A DNA stretch of 64,000 bases from Paenibacillus anaericanus (GCF_003994475.1 NZ_RZNY01000012.1:103254-167253); one strand, 5' to 3'; shown: positions 8,881 through 18,189, counted from the first letter of the stretch. Notes: generated by a model from the sequence alone, not told the origin. Made by a program: numbers and translations.

Positions 8881-10344
8881 CTAATAGTCCTCTTTTAGAA
8901 TACTGTATATTTCTATATCGATAATTCCTTTACCTGCCCATAGTGTTGCTTGTCTTAATGCTCCTTCTTTGATGAAGCCATTCTTCAGCAACACCTTCTT
9001 AGAAGTCTCATTTTGAGGCATTACTTCAGCCTGAATTCTGTTGACGTTGACATCCATGAACAAAAAATCGAGCAATATTTTTACCGCTTCAGTAGCTATA
9101 CCTTGTCCCCAATTCGCTTCGACCAAAAAGTAGCCAATCGTCACTATGTTTACCTTTTGATTAAAGTCGACAGCTTCAATAATCCCTAGCAGCCGATTGG
9201 GTTCAGCGTTTGCAAATATCCCCCACTTCACCCTAGACTTTTTATTATAATCTCTCGCAAAATGGCCGATCATATTTTTCACCGTATCTTTATTGTGTTT
9301 GGGTATAATGCCACAGTATTCAAATACTTTGTCATTATTATAGATTTCAAAAACCTCATCAAGATGAAGTTCTTCAATCTTCTTCAATACGAAATGTTCT
9401 GACGTAAGGATAGGAAATTGCTCAAAAACTGCTTCTAAGTTCATTCCGCCACCGCCCCGTATGTTCTTTTTTATCGGAATATCTCTAAACTCTAACTCCC
9501 TTAAGAATGAGTTATTTGTTATTAAATCTTTTACCATCTCTATTGTATTAGATCGTTTGGGTACACCACCGTTTCTATTAAGCAATATCCATCTAAGACA
9601 AGCCAAAGCTTCAAAAACTTCAAGTTCTTTCTGCTCAATATCATTTTCTAATAGATAAGCTGAACGAAACACATGTGCATATCGCTCCGAAATGTATATT
9701 TTTTGTAGAGTAAGAGACCACGCAAAATCATATCTTGAATCCCCTAATTGTCCGTTCGTCCAATCGATTACGGTATATCGGTCATTTTCCTCTACTATGT
9801 TTCCCACATGGAAATCACCATGAATAATACAATCTTGCTGGATTTGAATGATTTGAACCAGAGAAATTAATGCACTATTTAAGTCATCGTGTTCCCTTAC
9901 CCCAGGAAAAAAATAATCGTTGAAATCGTACTTGGGAAGATGTATATCTCCAAGCTCTTCTACATGAATTTGATGTATTCTTGATAATATCTTCGCAATA
10001 TCGATCACTTTCTTTTCATTCACTTTATGAACAGGCATTCCGTCAAAGGTTGTTAGCAACACCTTATCATCGTTTGGATTTATCCCCCAGCCCACTGGCT
10101 TAGAGACTGATAATCCTCGTTCAGAAAGGGTATTCAATAAATGAAATTGAAAACTAACATCAGGTTTGGAACTCTTATTCCATACCTTCAATACAAAGCT
10201 CTCTTTATCTGAACTTATCTTCGTAACTTCAGCTTCAAAGCCATGATCCATTGAATGAGTGGTTAAGGTTTCTTCTTGATTTAATAAATCATCCATTTTT
10301 TCATTTTTTTCTACCCAGTCCACGATACCTATGGGGGTTCCCAA
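8881..10344 (-). CDS. Fusion of APH-type phosphotransferase and GNAT acetyltransferase
   Basis: This 487-residue protein has two enzyme domains. The N-terminal about 290 residues are an aminoglycoside-phosphotransferase-fold kinase with the catalytic loop HGDFHVGNI and the metal-binding IDW. The C-terminal 185 residues (from about 303) are a RimJ/RimL-type GNAT acetyltransferase, including GYFLVEANWGQGIATEAV for acetyl-CoA binding. The order is opposite to the known AAC(6')-APH(2'') resistance enzyme, so it should not be called that. Candidate substrates are antibiotics or small hydroxyl/amino metabolites. The start is TTG at 10344, seven bases after GAAGGAAG; no better in-frame ATG is near. 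It follows an AraC/GyrI-like regulator by 26 nt and is probably co-transcribed with it. Confidence 0.8.
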   Translation of the reverse strand: MGTPIGIVDWVEKNEKMDDLLNQEETLTTHSMDHGFEAEVTKISSDKESFVLKVWNKSSKPDVSFQFHLLNTLSERGLSVSKPVGWGINPNDDKVLLTTFDGMPVHKVNEKKVIDIAKILSRIHQIHVEELGDIHLPKYDFNDYFFPGVREHDDLNSALISLVQIIQIQQDCIIHGDFHVGNIVEENDRYTVIDWTNGQLGDSRYDFAWSLTLQKIYISERYAHVFRSAYLLENDIEQKELEVFEALACLRWILLNRNGGVPKRSNTIEMVKDLITNNSFLRELEFRDIPIKKNIRGGGGMNLEAVFEQFPILTSEHFVLKKIEELHLDEVFEIYNNDKVFEYCGIIPKHNKDTVKNMIGHFARDYNKKSRVKWGIFANAEPNRLLGIIEAVDFNQKVNIVTIGYFLVEANWGQGIATEAVKILLDFLFMDVNVNRIQAEVMPQNETSKKVLLKNGFIKEGALRQATLWAGKGIIDIEIYSILKEDY

Positions 10345-10370
10345 AAATCATCTTCCTTCCATACGATTAT

Positions 10371-11288
10371 TTATATTCTCTTCTTGATCGGTATGTATAA
10401 ATCGACCTTACATTTCCCTTCCTTATCCTTCGCAGGGTCATTCATACAGAATTCGAGGCATGGTCTATCGTCAGCTTCATACTCGCTATTCGGCAACCAG
10501 AGGCTGAATACACTTTGATAGGCGAGAACAAATTTTTCTATTGTGTCGTAGTATTGATATAAAGCATACATTCCACCTTGTAGCGTTTTAAATTGTACAT
10601 GCATCGTATGCTCGTGTTTCTCAAATTCACTTGGCACGGTAACACAAGCATCGTATCGACAAGCATATTCCTCTACGAGATTCCCATCATCCAAGGAGAT
10701 TCCAATAAAAAAAAGAGGCTTCGAGGAAAGTCCCTGTTGGTATGCCCAACGACCTAACTTATCCCATGCAACATGGGTATCTAAATATCTCCCCACATGT
10801 CTTACATACGCCACTTCATATTCTGGAAGCTCTTTAATGGTTATCATATTCTCCCACGCTCTTTTCAAAAGTTGATTCTCTCTGTTTCTATTGTAATCAT
10901 GAGGAGGAGATAACTCTCCTTGCTTATTGCTGAAGTGTGATGAGAAATTGCTATTCATTCTGCCGCTATTTCTAACGTCACTTGGTGTTTTGCCATAGTA
11001 CTTCTTAAAAAGGGCATTGAAGGTTGACACCGATTCGAAACCGCATTCATTCGATATTTGCAAAATGGGCATTGCGGTTTCCACCAACAAATACACAGCC
11101 TTTTGCACACGCACTTGATTTACAAATGCTACTGGAGTCACACCGACAATAGATGTAAATATTCTAGCAAAATGATATTTCGAAAAATTAGAAACGTCAG
11201 CCAATATATCAAGACTGAGTTTTTGATTACTATTTTCCTCTATGTATTTAATTACGCGATCCATTCTATCTTTATAGTCATTATTCAT
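10371..11288 (-). CDS. AraC-family regulator with GyrI-like effector domain
   Basis: Residues 1-108 form a double helix-turn-helix AraC DNA-binding domain (LSLDILADVSNFSKYHFARIF and ISNECGFESVSTFNALFKKYYGKTPSDVR). Residues about 150-303 look like a GyrI/Rob-type small-molecule-binding domain (ITIKELPEYEVAYVRHVGRY...DLYIPIKK). Proteins of this layout respond to drugs or toxic small molecules. It is the first gene of a three-gene operon with the APH-GNAT fusion and the small membrane protein, so it probably controls them. The ATG has a GGGGA upstream, and a TATAAT-like -10 lies about 40 nt further up. Confidence 0.85.
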   Translation of the reverse strand: MNNDYKDRMDRVIKYIEENSNQKLSLDILADVSNFSKYHFARIFTSIVGVTPVAFVNQVRVQKAVYLLVETAMPILQISNECGFESVSTFNALFKKYYGKTPSDVRNSGRMNSNFSSHFSNKQGELSPPHDYNRNRENQLLKRAWENMITIKELPEYEVAYVRHVGRYLDTHVAWDKLGRWAYQQGLSSKPLFFIGISLDDGNLVEEYACRYDACVTVPSEFEKHEHTMHVQFKTLQGGMYALYQYYDTIEKFVLAYQSVFSLWLPNSEYEADDRPCLEFCMNDPAKDKEGKCKVDLYIPIKKRI

Positions 11289-11795
11289 TTTTCACATTCC
11301 CCAATTACATTTTGAGTAAACTACCAAAATTATACACCGCATAAGGAACTCATGGGCGTTCACATAAAAATAATTCTGTTCTGGATTGTAACGGAACCAG
11401 GAGACGTTATTCATCCTTAATTATGCATTGGAGATAAGGGCTACTGGTTGCTTTAGACTGATGTCTGAATGCGTCAATCGCTGACTATGTGGTTCGGGCG
11501 TTAATTTTAATCATATATTCCAGCAGTTGGATAAAACTATCCAACATCCTACTATCCCCACGACAACATTCGCCTTTTACTATGGACATATCACTTTTCA
11601 CGGATTATAATAACAAATGTCGCTTCAAAAAACGAACATTAAGTCAATTGTTGTCGACTAATATATGCATTTACCCGAACCGCAGTAGTTAAAGTGATTG
11701 GATACATGTTATGTACAAGATCGATATGATAAGTACGATGCAATAGTTCTTTCAATTATAAATATAAAAACAGAAAATTCGAGGTGTGCATCTAA
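11289..11795. other. Intergenic region with possible PurR boxes before the permease
   Basis: This 507-bp gap separates divergent genes. No gene is evident. It holds ACGAACATT (11632-11640) and an inverted partial match TTGTTGTCGAC (11647-11657), about the spacing of paired B. subtilis PurBoxes (core CCGAAC). A further CCCGAACC stands at about 11672-11679. No xpt-type purine riboswitch core was found. PurR control is only suggested by these short matches and the permease's likely substrate. Confidence 0.3.
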
Positions 11796-13148
11796 GTGAA
11801 AACACAAGCAGACAAGCAAGATAACGCTCAAGTGAAGCCCCAACATTTAACTGTCTTACCCGATGAGAAGATTTCATTCGCCAAATCCACCATCCTAGGT
11901 CTACAACATGTATTAGCCATGGACGTCTATGTAGTTCCTTTTCTTATTGCGATGTTAATTGGTTTAAGCCCCAATCAGTCAAGCGCATTGATTCAATCTA
12001 CTTTTATTGCTGCTGGGCTTGCAACGATTGTACAAACTTATTTCTGTATGAAACTGCCTATGGCCCAAGGTCCTTCTTATGTTCCACTGGGTGCCATCGT
12101 CACGATTTATGCCGCTAGTGGTGGTGGGGAATTAGGTTGGAGTTCGGTGTTAGGTGCCAGCTTAATTGGTGCGATCTTAGTTATTATCTTGGGCTATACT
12201 GGAATTTTCAATAAGATAGTTAAATCATTTATCCCACCTATTGTAGGGGGTACGATCATATTCATTGTAGGTCTTTCTCTATTGCCTGTTGCTATCAGAG
12301 ACAATATTTATGGCGCCACTGACGCTACAATCAATCAAAACGTATTATTAGCCCTTATTTCAGGTGCTGTACTTATACTCTTCGTGATCCTAGGTTCTTT
12401 GTTCCATACTAAAGGATCGATATTCCGAATCACTTCGGTGATGATCGCATTAATTGTTGGATGTATTACTGCAAATTTCATGGGCATCTTAGATTTCTCA
12501 GCTGTTCAGAACGCCAAGTGGTTTAGCATGCCTCAGCTACCGTTTAAAGATTTTGGATTTTCATTCGACTTTTCTGCTATTATCACGATGGTCATTATAT
12601 ATATCGTACTGTTGGCCGAAACAACAGGTACTTGGTTTGCCATCAGCAACGTAATTGATAAACCGTTAACGGATAAAAATATAAACCGAGGTGTTATTGG
12701 AGAAGGGATCAGCTGTCTTATTGCTGCAATGCTTGGTTCAACTCCTGTTACAGGCTATTCAACTAATGCAGGTATTATTTCCATCACAGGTGTTGCAAGC
12801 CGCCGAGTCTTTCTTGCTGTAGGCGGATGGTTTGTCCTCTTCGGTTGTTCAAGTAAATTGGCCGCTTTAATATCTTCGATTCCAACAGCCGTAATCGGCG
12901 GCGTATTCGCCATCGTCTGCGGAATCATCGCCATTAACGGTCTGCAAGTGATGAAAGACGTAACCATTGGCGAGAAAGAAATGTATATCATTTCGATACC
13001 CATGATCTTAACGTTAGCGTTAGTGCTCATTCCTAAAGATTTCTTATACACTTTACCTACTTTCGTGCAATATTTATTGGGCTCACCTATTCTAGTTGCT
13101 GCGCTGGCAGCGATATTATTGAATAAATTATTACCGAACGCAAAGTAA
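11796..13148 (+). CDS. NCS2-family xanthine/uracil permease
   Basis: A 450-residue membrane protein with about 14 hydrophobic segments. It has the nucleobase:cation symporter-2 signatures AETTGTW near residue 274 and TPVTGYSTNAGIISITGVASR near 315-335; the latter corresponds to the NxGxxxxT(R/K/G) substrate-site motif. It should import xanthine, uric acid, guanine/hypoxanthine or uracil with a cation; the exact base cannot be told. The start is GTG at 11796 after GAGGTGTGCATCTAA. It is monocistronic and ends at a strong bidirectional terminator shared with the convergent mtnN operon. Confidence 0.88.
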   Translation: MKTQADKQDNAQVKPQHLTVLPDEKISFAKSTILGLQHVLAMDVYVVPFLIAMLIGLSPNQSSALIQSTFIAAGLATIVQTYFCMKLPMAQGPSYVPLGAIVTIYAASGGGELGWSSVLGASLIGAILVIILGYTGIFNKIVKSFIPPIVGGTIIFIVGLSLLPVAIRDNIYGATDATINQNVLLALISGAVLILFVILGSLFHTKGSIFRITSVMIALIVGCITANFMGILDFSAVQNAKWFSMPQLPFKDFGFSFDFSAIITMVIIYIVLLAETTGTWFAISNVIDKPLTDKNINRGVIGEGISCLIAAMLGSTPVTGYSTNAGIISITGVASRRVFLAVGGWFVLFGCSSKLAALISSIPTAVIGGVFAIVCGIIAINGLQVMKDVTIGEKEMYIISIPMILTLALVLIPKDFLYTLPTFVQYLLGSPILVAALAAILLNKLLPNAK

Positions 13149-13210
13149 GTTATAAACGTAGGAATTAAATCAGGGGGAGGTACTTCCCCCTTAAAGTCAT
13201 AAATAATCTA

Positions 13211-13263
13211 AACGGGGCTGACCCCCAAGGCTAAATGAATTGTAGCCTTGGGGGTCAGCCCCG
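13211..13263. terminator. Very stable bidirectional terminator
   Basis: A 22-bp perfect stem (13211-13232 with 13242-13263, core GGGGCTGACCCCCAAGG) has a 9-nt loop. It lies between the permease and the convergent seven-gene methionine operon and should insulate both. Confidence 0.8.
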
Positions 13264-13325
13264 TAGTTTATATAATATTTTACCATTCCATTCACTTTGT
13301 CTACACGCTCAAGCACTGTTCGTAG

Positions 13326-14045
13326 TTAAGTAAGTGCTAATGAGGTCAACTGACGTAAGAAAAGCGCTGCGAAATGAGAAGAAGTATCCGCCGCATAATG
13401 CAAGTTATCCGTAAAACTGTTGGTTGAACCTTCCTCTTCCCCTGCAATATCGGAAACCGCCTTGATGCCGATAACCGGAATGCCGTATTGGTCAGCTGCC
13501 TGTACAATCGCCAGCCCTTCCATGTCAGACACTTTCACATCCGGAAAATCATGCTGAACCTGCTCGACTCGCTGATGGCTGCTCATAAAAGAATCCAGCG
13601 TCAGCACCAATCCGCGATCTATAGCATAGGAGAACTCGTGGCTGGCGATCGTTTGAATCACGATTTCCAACCACTTGGCTGCCATGGGATAAGCTGCCGG
13701 CATCTGAGGAACCTGTCCCTTCGCATAGCCAAAGCAGGTCGCGTCCACGTCACCATATTTAAACTCAGTTGCAACAACCACGTCGCCAACTTTCAGATTG
13801 TGATCAAAAGCTCCCGCTGATCCGATGTTAATAATCAACTCAGGACGATATCTTTCAATCAAGATAGTTGTGGCAACTGCGGCGTTTACCTTGCCAATGC
13901 CGCCTTCGACGAGTAGCAACTCCTGCCCATCCAATACAGCCTCTTCGATCATGACTTTGCCAATTTGCACTTTATTCAGCAGATCCGCCTTGGCACGCAG
14001 CGGACCTATCTCTTGCGCCATTGCGGCAATAACGGCAATCTTCAT
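13326..14045 (-). CDS. mtnN: 5'-methylthioadenosine/S-adenosylhomocysteine nucleosidase
   Basis: This 239-residue cytoplasmic enzyme removes adenine from methylthioadenosine and S-adenosylhomocysteine, producing S-ribosylhomocysteine for LuxS. The family signatures are clear: MKIAVIAAMAQEIGPL with catalytic Glu12, the phosphorylase-like NIGSAGAFD, VSDMEGLAI with the second glutamate, and KAVSDIAG with the catalytic aspartate. Length is normal (about 230). AAGGAG lies 12 nt before the ATG. It is the last gene of the metN-to-mtnN operon, 57 nt after the SDR gene. Its presence beside luxS means that two consecutive steps of the activated methyl cycle are co-expressed with a methionine-type importer. 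Confidence 0.93.
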   Translation of the reverse strand: MKIAVIAAMAQEIGPLRAKADLLNKVQIGKVMIEEAVLDGQELLLVEGGIGKVNAAVATTILIERYRPELIINIGSAGAFDHNLKVGDVVVATEFKYGDVDATCFGYAKGQVPQMPAAYPMAAKWLEIVIQTIASHEFSYAIDRGLVLTLDSFMSSHQRVEQVQHDFPDVKVSDMEGLAIVQAADQYGIPVIGIKAVSDIAGEEEGSTNSFTDNLHYAADTSSHFAALFLRQLTSLALT

Positions 14046-14102
14046 ATAAATTCATAACTCCTTGCGTAAGTTGCTATTCTTATTGAAATCTTGCGATACC
14101 GT

Positions 14103-14885
14103 CTAATGCATCGTCATTCCGCCCGTCACATTGATCGCTTGGCCTGTCATGTAAGCAGCCAGCTTGCTCGCTAGAAACACTACAACACCCGCGACATCCT
14201 CCACTTCAGCCGTACGGCCAAGTGGAACTTGTGAACAGTCTTCTTCATAAATCTCCTCGGCTGTCATACCGCGGATGGCGCCGCCTTCAATACGTTCCCG
14301 ATGCTTCATCGGCGTCTCAACGATTCCCGGGCAAACCGCATTAACCAGAATACCATCCTTGGCGAGTTCAACAGCCATCACTTTTGTAAGTCCAAGAACC
14401 GCATGCTTGGAAGCACAATACGCTCCCATCGCCCGATAGCCATTCTTGCCAGCCTGGGAAGCAATCTGAATGATGCGTCCCGGTTTTTGAGCATCGACCA
14501 TGGCCTTGGCAAAATGTTTGGAGGTCAAATACAATCCAGTTGTATTGATGGAGAACACTTCTTCCCAATCAGACAGCTTGCTGTCGATCACATAATCCAT
14601 CGTAGAGGTTCCAGCACAGTTCACCACGATGTCAGGAACACCCGCCTTGTCAAACACAACCGACAGCCATCTTTCCACATCAGCCGACTGGGACAAGTCG
14701 AGTCGCGTTTCGATCAAATGTGTATGAACAAGGTGGTATTCCTGCTCAATGCTGATATCTGCAGAAATCACGTTAGCCCCTGCTATCAGCAGTTGTTCTA
14801 CTACGCCTTTGCCGATTCCTGAACGACCTCCAGTCACGACAGCTAGCTGATTGGATAAATCTTGGTAATCATCGCAGCTACACAA
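14103..14885 (-). CDS. Short-chain dehydrogenase/reductase (SDR), substrate unknown
   Basis: A 260-residue classical SDR. It has the NAD(P)-binding TGGRSGIG (residues 18-25), the NCAG variant of the NNAG motif, the catalytic Ser in IIQIASQAG and the YCASK Tyr-Lys pair, and PGIVETPM after the active site. Acidic residues after beta-2 (SADIS) suggest NAD rather than NADP preference; this is an inference. The start is taken as TTG at 14885, inside the last codons of luxS (8-nt overlap), because no in-frame ATG or GTG precedes the Rossmann motif. The overlap implies translational coupling. What it oxidises or reduces in a luxS/mtnN operon is not known to me. Confidence 0.82.
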   Translation of the reverse strand: MCSCDDYQDLSNQLAVVTGGRSGIGKGVVEQLLIAGANVISADISIEQEYHLVHTHLIETRLDLSQSADVERWLSVVFDKAGVPDIVVNCAGTSTMDYVIDSKLSDWEEVFSINTTGLYLTSKHFAKAMVDAQKPGRIIQIASQAGKNGYRAMGAYCASKHAVLGLTKVMAVELAKDGILVNAVCPGIVETPMKHRERIEGGAIRGMTAEEIYEEDCSQVPLGRTAEVEDVAGVVVFLASKLAAYMTGQAINVTGGMTMH

Positions 14886-15339
14886 TACGCTCGAAGGCGT
14901 CGCGGCTAATACCTGCTTCTAGCACAATTCTGGCATATTCCTGTGCCGAAAACAGTGAATGATCTTTATAATTACCGCACTGCAAGGCCGTGACCGCAGG
15001 TACTTCCCTTGTCTCCAAGATACGCTTTAACGTTTTTTCAAGTGCAGATGCAACTTCTTCCGGTTCATGCTCGTTCCACAAAATCATATAAAAACCAGTT
15101 CTACAGCCCATTGGGGAAATATCAATAACACCCGTAATTTCATCCCGCAAATAGGTGGCCAGTAAATGCTCCAGGGTATGTACCGCTGCCGTCGGCAACG
15201 CATCCTTATTCGGTTGCAGGAAACGCAAATCATACTTTTGCACCGTGCTGCCCTTCTCATCATGTTCCAATCCCGCTACTCGAACATAAGGAGCCTTGAC
15301 GATATTGTGATCCAGTTGAAAGCTTTCGATTTCTGCCAT
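14878..15339 (-). CDS. luxS: S-ribosylhomocysteine lyase (AI-2 synthesis)
   Basis: This 153-residue enzyme splits S-ribosylhomocysteine into homocysteine and DPD, the precursor of autoinducer-2. It begins MAEIESFQLDHNIVKAPYVR, as in Bacillus LuxS. The metal site HTLEH (His54, Glu57, His58), Cys79 in GCRTGFY and Cys121 in LQCGNYKDHS are all present. I start at the ATG at 15339 rather than one three codons earlier, because it aligns with the family start and has AAGAGATG at a proper distance. It is the fifth gene of the operon, 24 nt after the amidohydrolase and overlapping the SDR gene. Confidence 0.95.
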   Translation of the reverse strand: MAEIESFQLDHNIVKAPYVRVAGLEHDEKGSTVQKYDLRFLQPNKDALPTAAVHTLEHLLATYLRDEITGVIDISPMGCRTGFYMILWNEHEPEEVASALEKTLKRILETREVPAVTALQCGNYKDHSLFSAQEYARIVLEAGISRDAFERIV

Positions 15340-15363
15340 AATGAACATCTCTTTTCTGTTAGT

Positions 15364-16587
15364 TTATTGGGTAGTTACGGGCTGTTCCAACACAGCCAAT
15401 TCTGTTACAAGACTAAGGAAATAGGCAACACCATTCTCCAATACGGCTTCATCAATTCGAAATTTAGGGTGATGAAGCGGATAAACGGCGTCCAATGCTT
15501 CATTTCTTGTCCCCACAAACACCATTGTCGCAGGCACAAGCGCCGAGATAAAGGCAAAATCCTCACCTGTCAACGATGGCTGGACAGTCGTGATGCGGTC
15601 TTTGCTAAGGTGATTCTCGATGGCGCTCGCCGCAAGACGAGTCGTTTGATAATCATTGAACAACGCCTGGGATGGTGGCTCCTCTGGCGGTAAGCCATCC
15701 GTTTCAAACCGGATGTGGAAGTCTGCTCCATAAAGGGCAGTCACATGCTTTAATGTTTGAACCAGGTGCGCCTTGACCTCCTGCAACAAATTCACATCCA
15801 ACGTTCGTAATGTCCCACCAAATTTCGCCTGCTGGGAGATCACATTATTGTTTCTTCCAGCGTTGAAATAGGTGACAGACATTAGTTTGGGTTGTAGCGG
15901 ATCGGTCTTGCGTTCCAACAGCTGTTTCGCTGCAGTAATCGCCTGAATGGCCACGTTAATCGGATCATTTGCTTCCTCCGGCTTGGCCGCATGTCCGCCG
16001 CTACCCAAGATTTCCACGTCAAAAGCTTCACCAGCCGCCATCAACGCGCCATAACCTATACCATATTGGCCTATTGGAATGGAAGGCGAGACATGAATGG
16101 CATAGGCCTGATCGACATTCTGCAAAATACCTGTACGGATCAGTTCCCTTGCGCCACCGCCTACCTCCTCTGCGGCTTGAAACACGAAGAGGATTGTACC
16201 TTTGATCTGCTTGGCATGTTCGCCCAGAATCTTCAGAACGCCTAGCAAAATCGCAGTATGCGCGTCATGTCCGCAGGCATGCATGATGCCATCCTTGACT
16301 GATTTGAAGGCCAGATCATTGTCCTCTTGAATCGGAAGTGCATCAATATCAGCCCGCAGCAAGATAGTCGACCCTTCTCTTGCGCCATCTAGATGGACAA
16401 CAACACTTGTCGGTGTTGGCCGTGTAATCACCACAGGCAGGTTCATGTCTTCAATTTGTGCCACAATATACTGGGCAGTATCAAACTCCTTGAAAGATAA
16501 TTCCGGATGCTGATGTAGATAGCGACGCCACTGAATCAACATATCGGTATGCTTCTTAATTTCCTCTGCAATACACCACTCGCTCAT
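15364..16587 (-). CDS. M20-family amidohydrolase / N-acyl-amino-acid deacylase
   Basis: A 407-residue cytoplasmic metallohydrolase of the M20D family. It starts WRRYLHQHPELSFKE and has the metal-binding GHDAHTA (with Cys-Gly before it) and the catalytic/metal AAEEVGGGA. GSGGHAA and the C-terminal LTGEDFAF also belong to the family. These enzymes remove acyl groups from N-acetyl or other N-acyl amino acids. Downstream of a methionine-type importer it probably deacylates an imported or damaged sulfur amino acid derivative, in the way B. subtilis SndA (YtnL) does in the ytmI operon; that parallel is inference. RBS is GGAGGAACAGCAT, and it lies 53 nt after metQ. Confidence 0.87.
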   Translation of the reverse strand: MSEWCIAEEIKKHTDMLIQWRRYLHQHPELSFKEFDTAQYIVAQIEDMNLPVVITRPTPTSVVVHLDGAREGSTILLRADIDALPIQEDNDLAFKSVKDGIMHACGHDAHTAILLGVLKILGEHAKQIKGTILFVFQAAEEVGGGARELIRTGILQNVDQAYAIHVSPSIPIGQYGIGYGALMAAGEAFDVEILGSGGHAAKPEEANDPINVAIQAITAAKQLLERKTDPLQPKLMSVTYFNAGRNNNVISQQAKFGGTLRTLDVNLLQEVKAHLVQTLKHVTALYGADFHIRFETDGLPPEEPPSQALFNDYQTTRLAASAIENHLSKDRITTVQPSLTGEDFAFISALVPATMVFVGTRNEALDAVYPLHHPKFRIDEAVLENGVAYFLSLVTELAVLEQPVTTQ

Positions 16588-16640
16588 ATGCTGTTCCTCC
16601 TATCTGTTGCTGTATGCCTGCAGATACTTGATTGGTTGCA

Positions 16641-17477
16641 TTACTTTTGATAGTCCCATGCAGGAATTAAGCCGCCCTTATATTCATCCAGCATCGCCTT
16701 TGCAACATTGTCTTGCCGGTAAGCATTCACGATTTTTAGGTAGGTTTCATTGTCTTTGTCTTCCGATCTTGCTACAAAAATGTTGATATACGGTTTGATA
16801 TTCTCGTCATTGGCATCGACTGGAATCGAATAGATCGCATCTGTGATTGGGCTCAGTCCATTATCAATCGCCATCCCGCTATTGGTAATACCAGCAGCAA
16901 GGTCAGGCAACAAGGAAGGTATCAGCGCAGGATCTGTTTCAATAATTTCCAGATTGAATTTATTCGCTGTAATGTCCTGTACGGTTGGCATATAGCCCTT
17001 GCTGGCATCCACCTCAATCAACCCGGCACGCTCCAGCACTTTCAGCGCTCGGCCCGCATTTGTCGCATTATTTGGAATAGCAATCTTGTCCCCGTCTTTG
17101 ATCTGATTCACATCAGTAATTTTTTTGGAATATACGCTAAGCGGCGCTACCAACGCTTCACCAATTACGGCAAAGTCATATCCCTTGTCCGCTACTTCTT
17201 GTTCGAGAAAAGCATAATGTTGGAACAATGAGAAATCCAGTTCTTTATCCGCTAATGCCTGATTGGCAATAATTCCATCCGTAAATGAGACAAACGAAAG
17301 TTCAACTTCTACGCCTTCTGCCGCCAGATTTTCCTTCACAGCGTCCCAAATGACTTTTTGTGGTTCCCCTACAACCCCGATTTTTACAATCGAAGCTTCA
17401 CCGTCCTTCTTGCCACCACATCCTGTCAAGATTACAGCAAATACTAACAATACGCTTACCCATAGTCTGAATTTCAT
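16641..17477 (-). CDS. metQ: Methionine-type ABC transporter, substrate-binding lipoprotein
   Basis: This 278-residue NlpA-family lipoprotein has a signal peptide and the lipobox VILTGC (Cys about 20), followed by a GGKKDGEAS linker and KIGVVGEPQKVIWDAV. The family segments FSLFQHYAFLEQ, AIPNNATNAGRAL and INIFVARSEDKDN are present. It should capture a substrate outside the membrane and deliver it to MetI. NlpA/MetQ proteins bind methionine or close analogues. The nearby amidohydrolase raises the possibility of a derivative such as an N-acyl or oxidised form. GAGGGGGAAACGAGAAT precedes the ATG. Confidence 0.87.
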   Translation of the reverse strand: MKFRLWVSVLLVFAVILTGCGGKKDGEASIVKIGVVGEPQKVIWDAVKENLAAEGVEVELSFVSFTDGIIANQALADKELDFSLFQHYAFLEQEVADKGYDFAVIGEALVAPLSVYSKKITDVNQIKDGDKIAIPNNATNAGRALKVLERAGLIEVDASKGYMPTVQDITANKFNLEIIETDPALIPSLLPDLAAGITNSGMAIDNGLSPITDAIYSIPVDANDENIKPYINIFVARSEDKDNETYLKIVNAYRQDNVAKAMLDEYKGGLIPAWDYQK

Positions 17478-17502
17478 ATTCTCGTTTCCCCCTCAAGTTT
17501 GT

Positions 17503-18189
17503 TTAATAGTATGTAGTCTTTCGTAGAACACTTTTCCCCACCAATTCAATGATGCTTACAATAATCAACAAGGCAATGACCGAAATAGAGGTCGCATCAA
17601 GCTGATTTCGCTGATAACCATACATAATCGCAAAGTTCCCAATACCACCGCCGCCAACTACCCCGACGATTGCGGACAACCCAATCAAGTTCACACTGGT
17701 AATGGTTGTGGCCCGCACAATAGCTGGAATACTCTCTTTCAAATAAACATGAATGATTAATTCATTCGCACTCATGCCCATCGCTTTTCCTGATTCTACT
17801 AATCCAGGATCGATCCCGCTCAGTGCAGATTCGATTTGACGGGAGAAGAAAGGGGTGATGCCAACCACCAGTGGGAAAATCGCACCTGTCGTGCCAATTG
17901 CCGTTCCTACCAGCAGTCGGGTTAACGGAATAAGCAAGGCAATCATAATGATAAATGGAATGGAACGCAGTACATTAATGACCTTATCCAGTAAGTAGTA
18001 GACCCACTTATTTGCCAGAATGCCATTGGGTTTGCAAACCAGCAGAACAATACCAAAAAACAAACCAAGTACAAACGAAATGCAACCTGCGATAGCAAAC
18101 ATTTGCAAAGTCTGAAGAACAGATTCATAAAAAACATCGGACAATTTAGACACATTCGGCAGCAATTTGTTGATCACTTGATCGAGCAT
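17503..18189 (-). CDS. metI: Methionine-type ABC transporter, permease
   Basis: A 228-residue inner-membrane protein with about five transmembrane segments. The binding-protein-dependent permease signature, ESGKAMGMSANELIIHVYLKESIP, is the EAA loop that contacts the MetN ATPase. Length matches MetI (about 220). GGAGGTGATCAGGG stands immediately before the ATG at 18189, so the start is firm even though it overlaps the end of metN by 44 nt, which suggests translational coupling. The hydrophobic stretch LIGLSAIVGVVGGGGIGNFAI is typical of MetI. Confidence 0.9.
   Translation of the reverse strand: MLDQVINKLLPNVSKLSDVFYESVLQTLQMFAIAGCISFVLGLFFGIVLLVCKPNGILANKWVYYLLDKVINVLRSIPFIIMIALLIPLTRLLVGTAIGTTGAIFPLVVGITPFFSRQIESALSGIDPGLVESGKAMGMSANELIIHVYLKESIPAIVRATTITSVNLIGLSAIVGVVGGGGIGNFAIMYGYQRNQLDATSISVIALLIIVSIIELVGKSVLRKTTYY

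Noticed and set aside
8881..10344. Bifunctional AAC(6')-APH(2'') aminoglycoside resistance gene
   Set aside because: Domain order is reversed and the domains belong to general APH and RimJ/L-like families; resistance cannot be claimed.
14301..14822. 173-codon plus-strand ORF opposite the SDR gene
   Set aside because: Antisense shadow of an SDR with all family motifs; peptide is His/Arg/Asn-rich and not protein-like.
15166..15693. 175-codon plus-strand ORF across luxS and the amidohydrolase
   Set aside because: Antisense to two confidently identified enzymes; no RBS.
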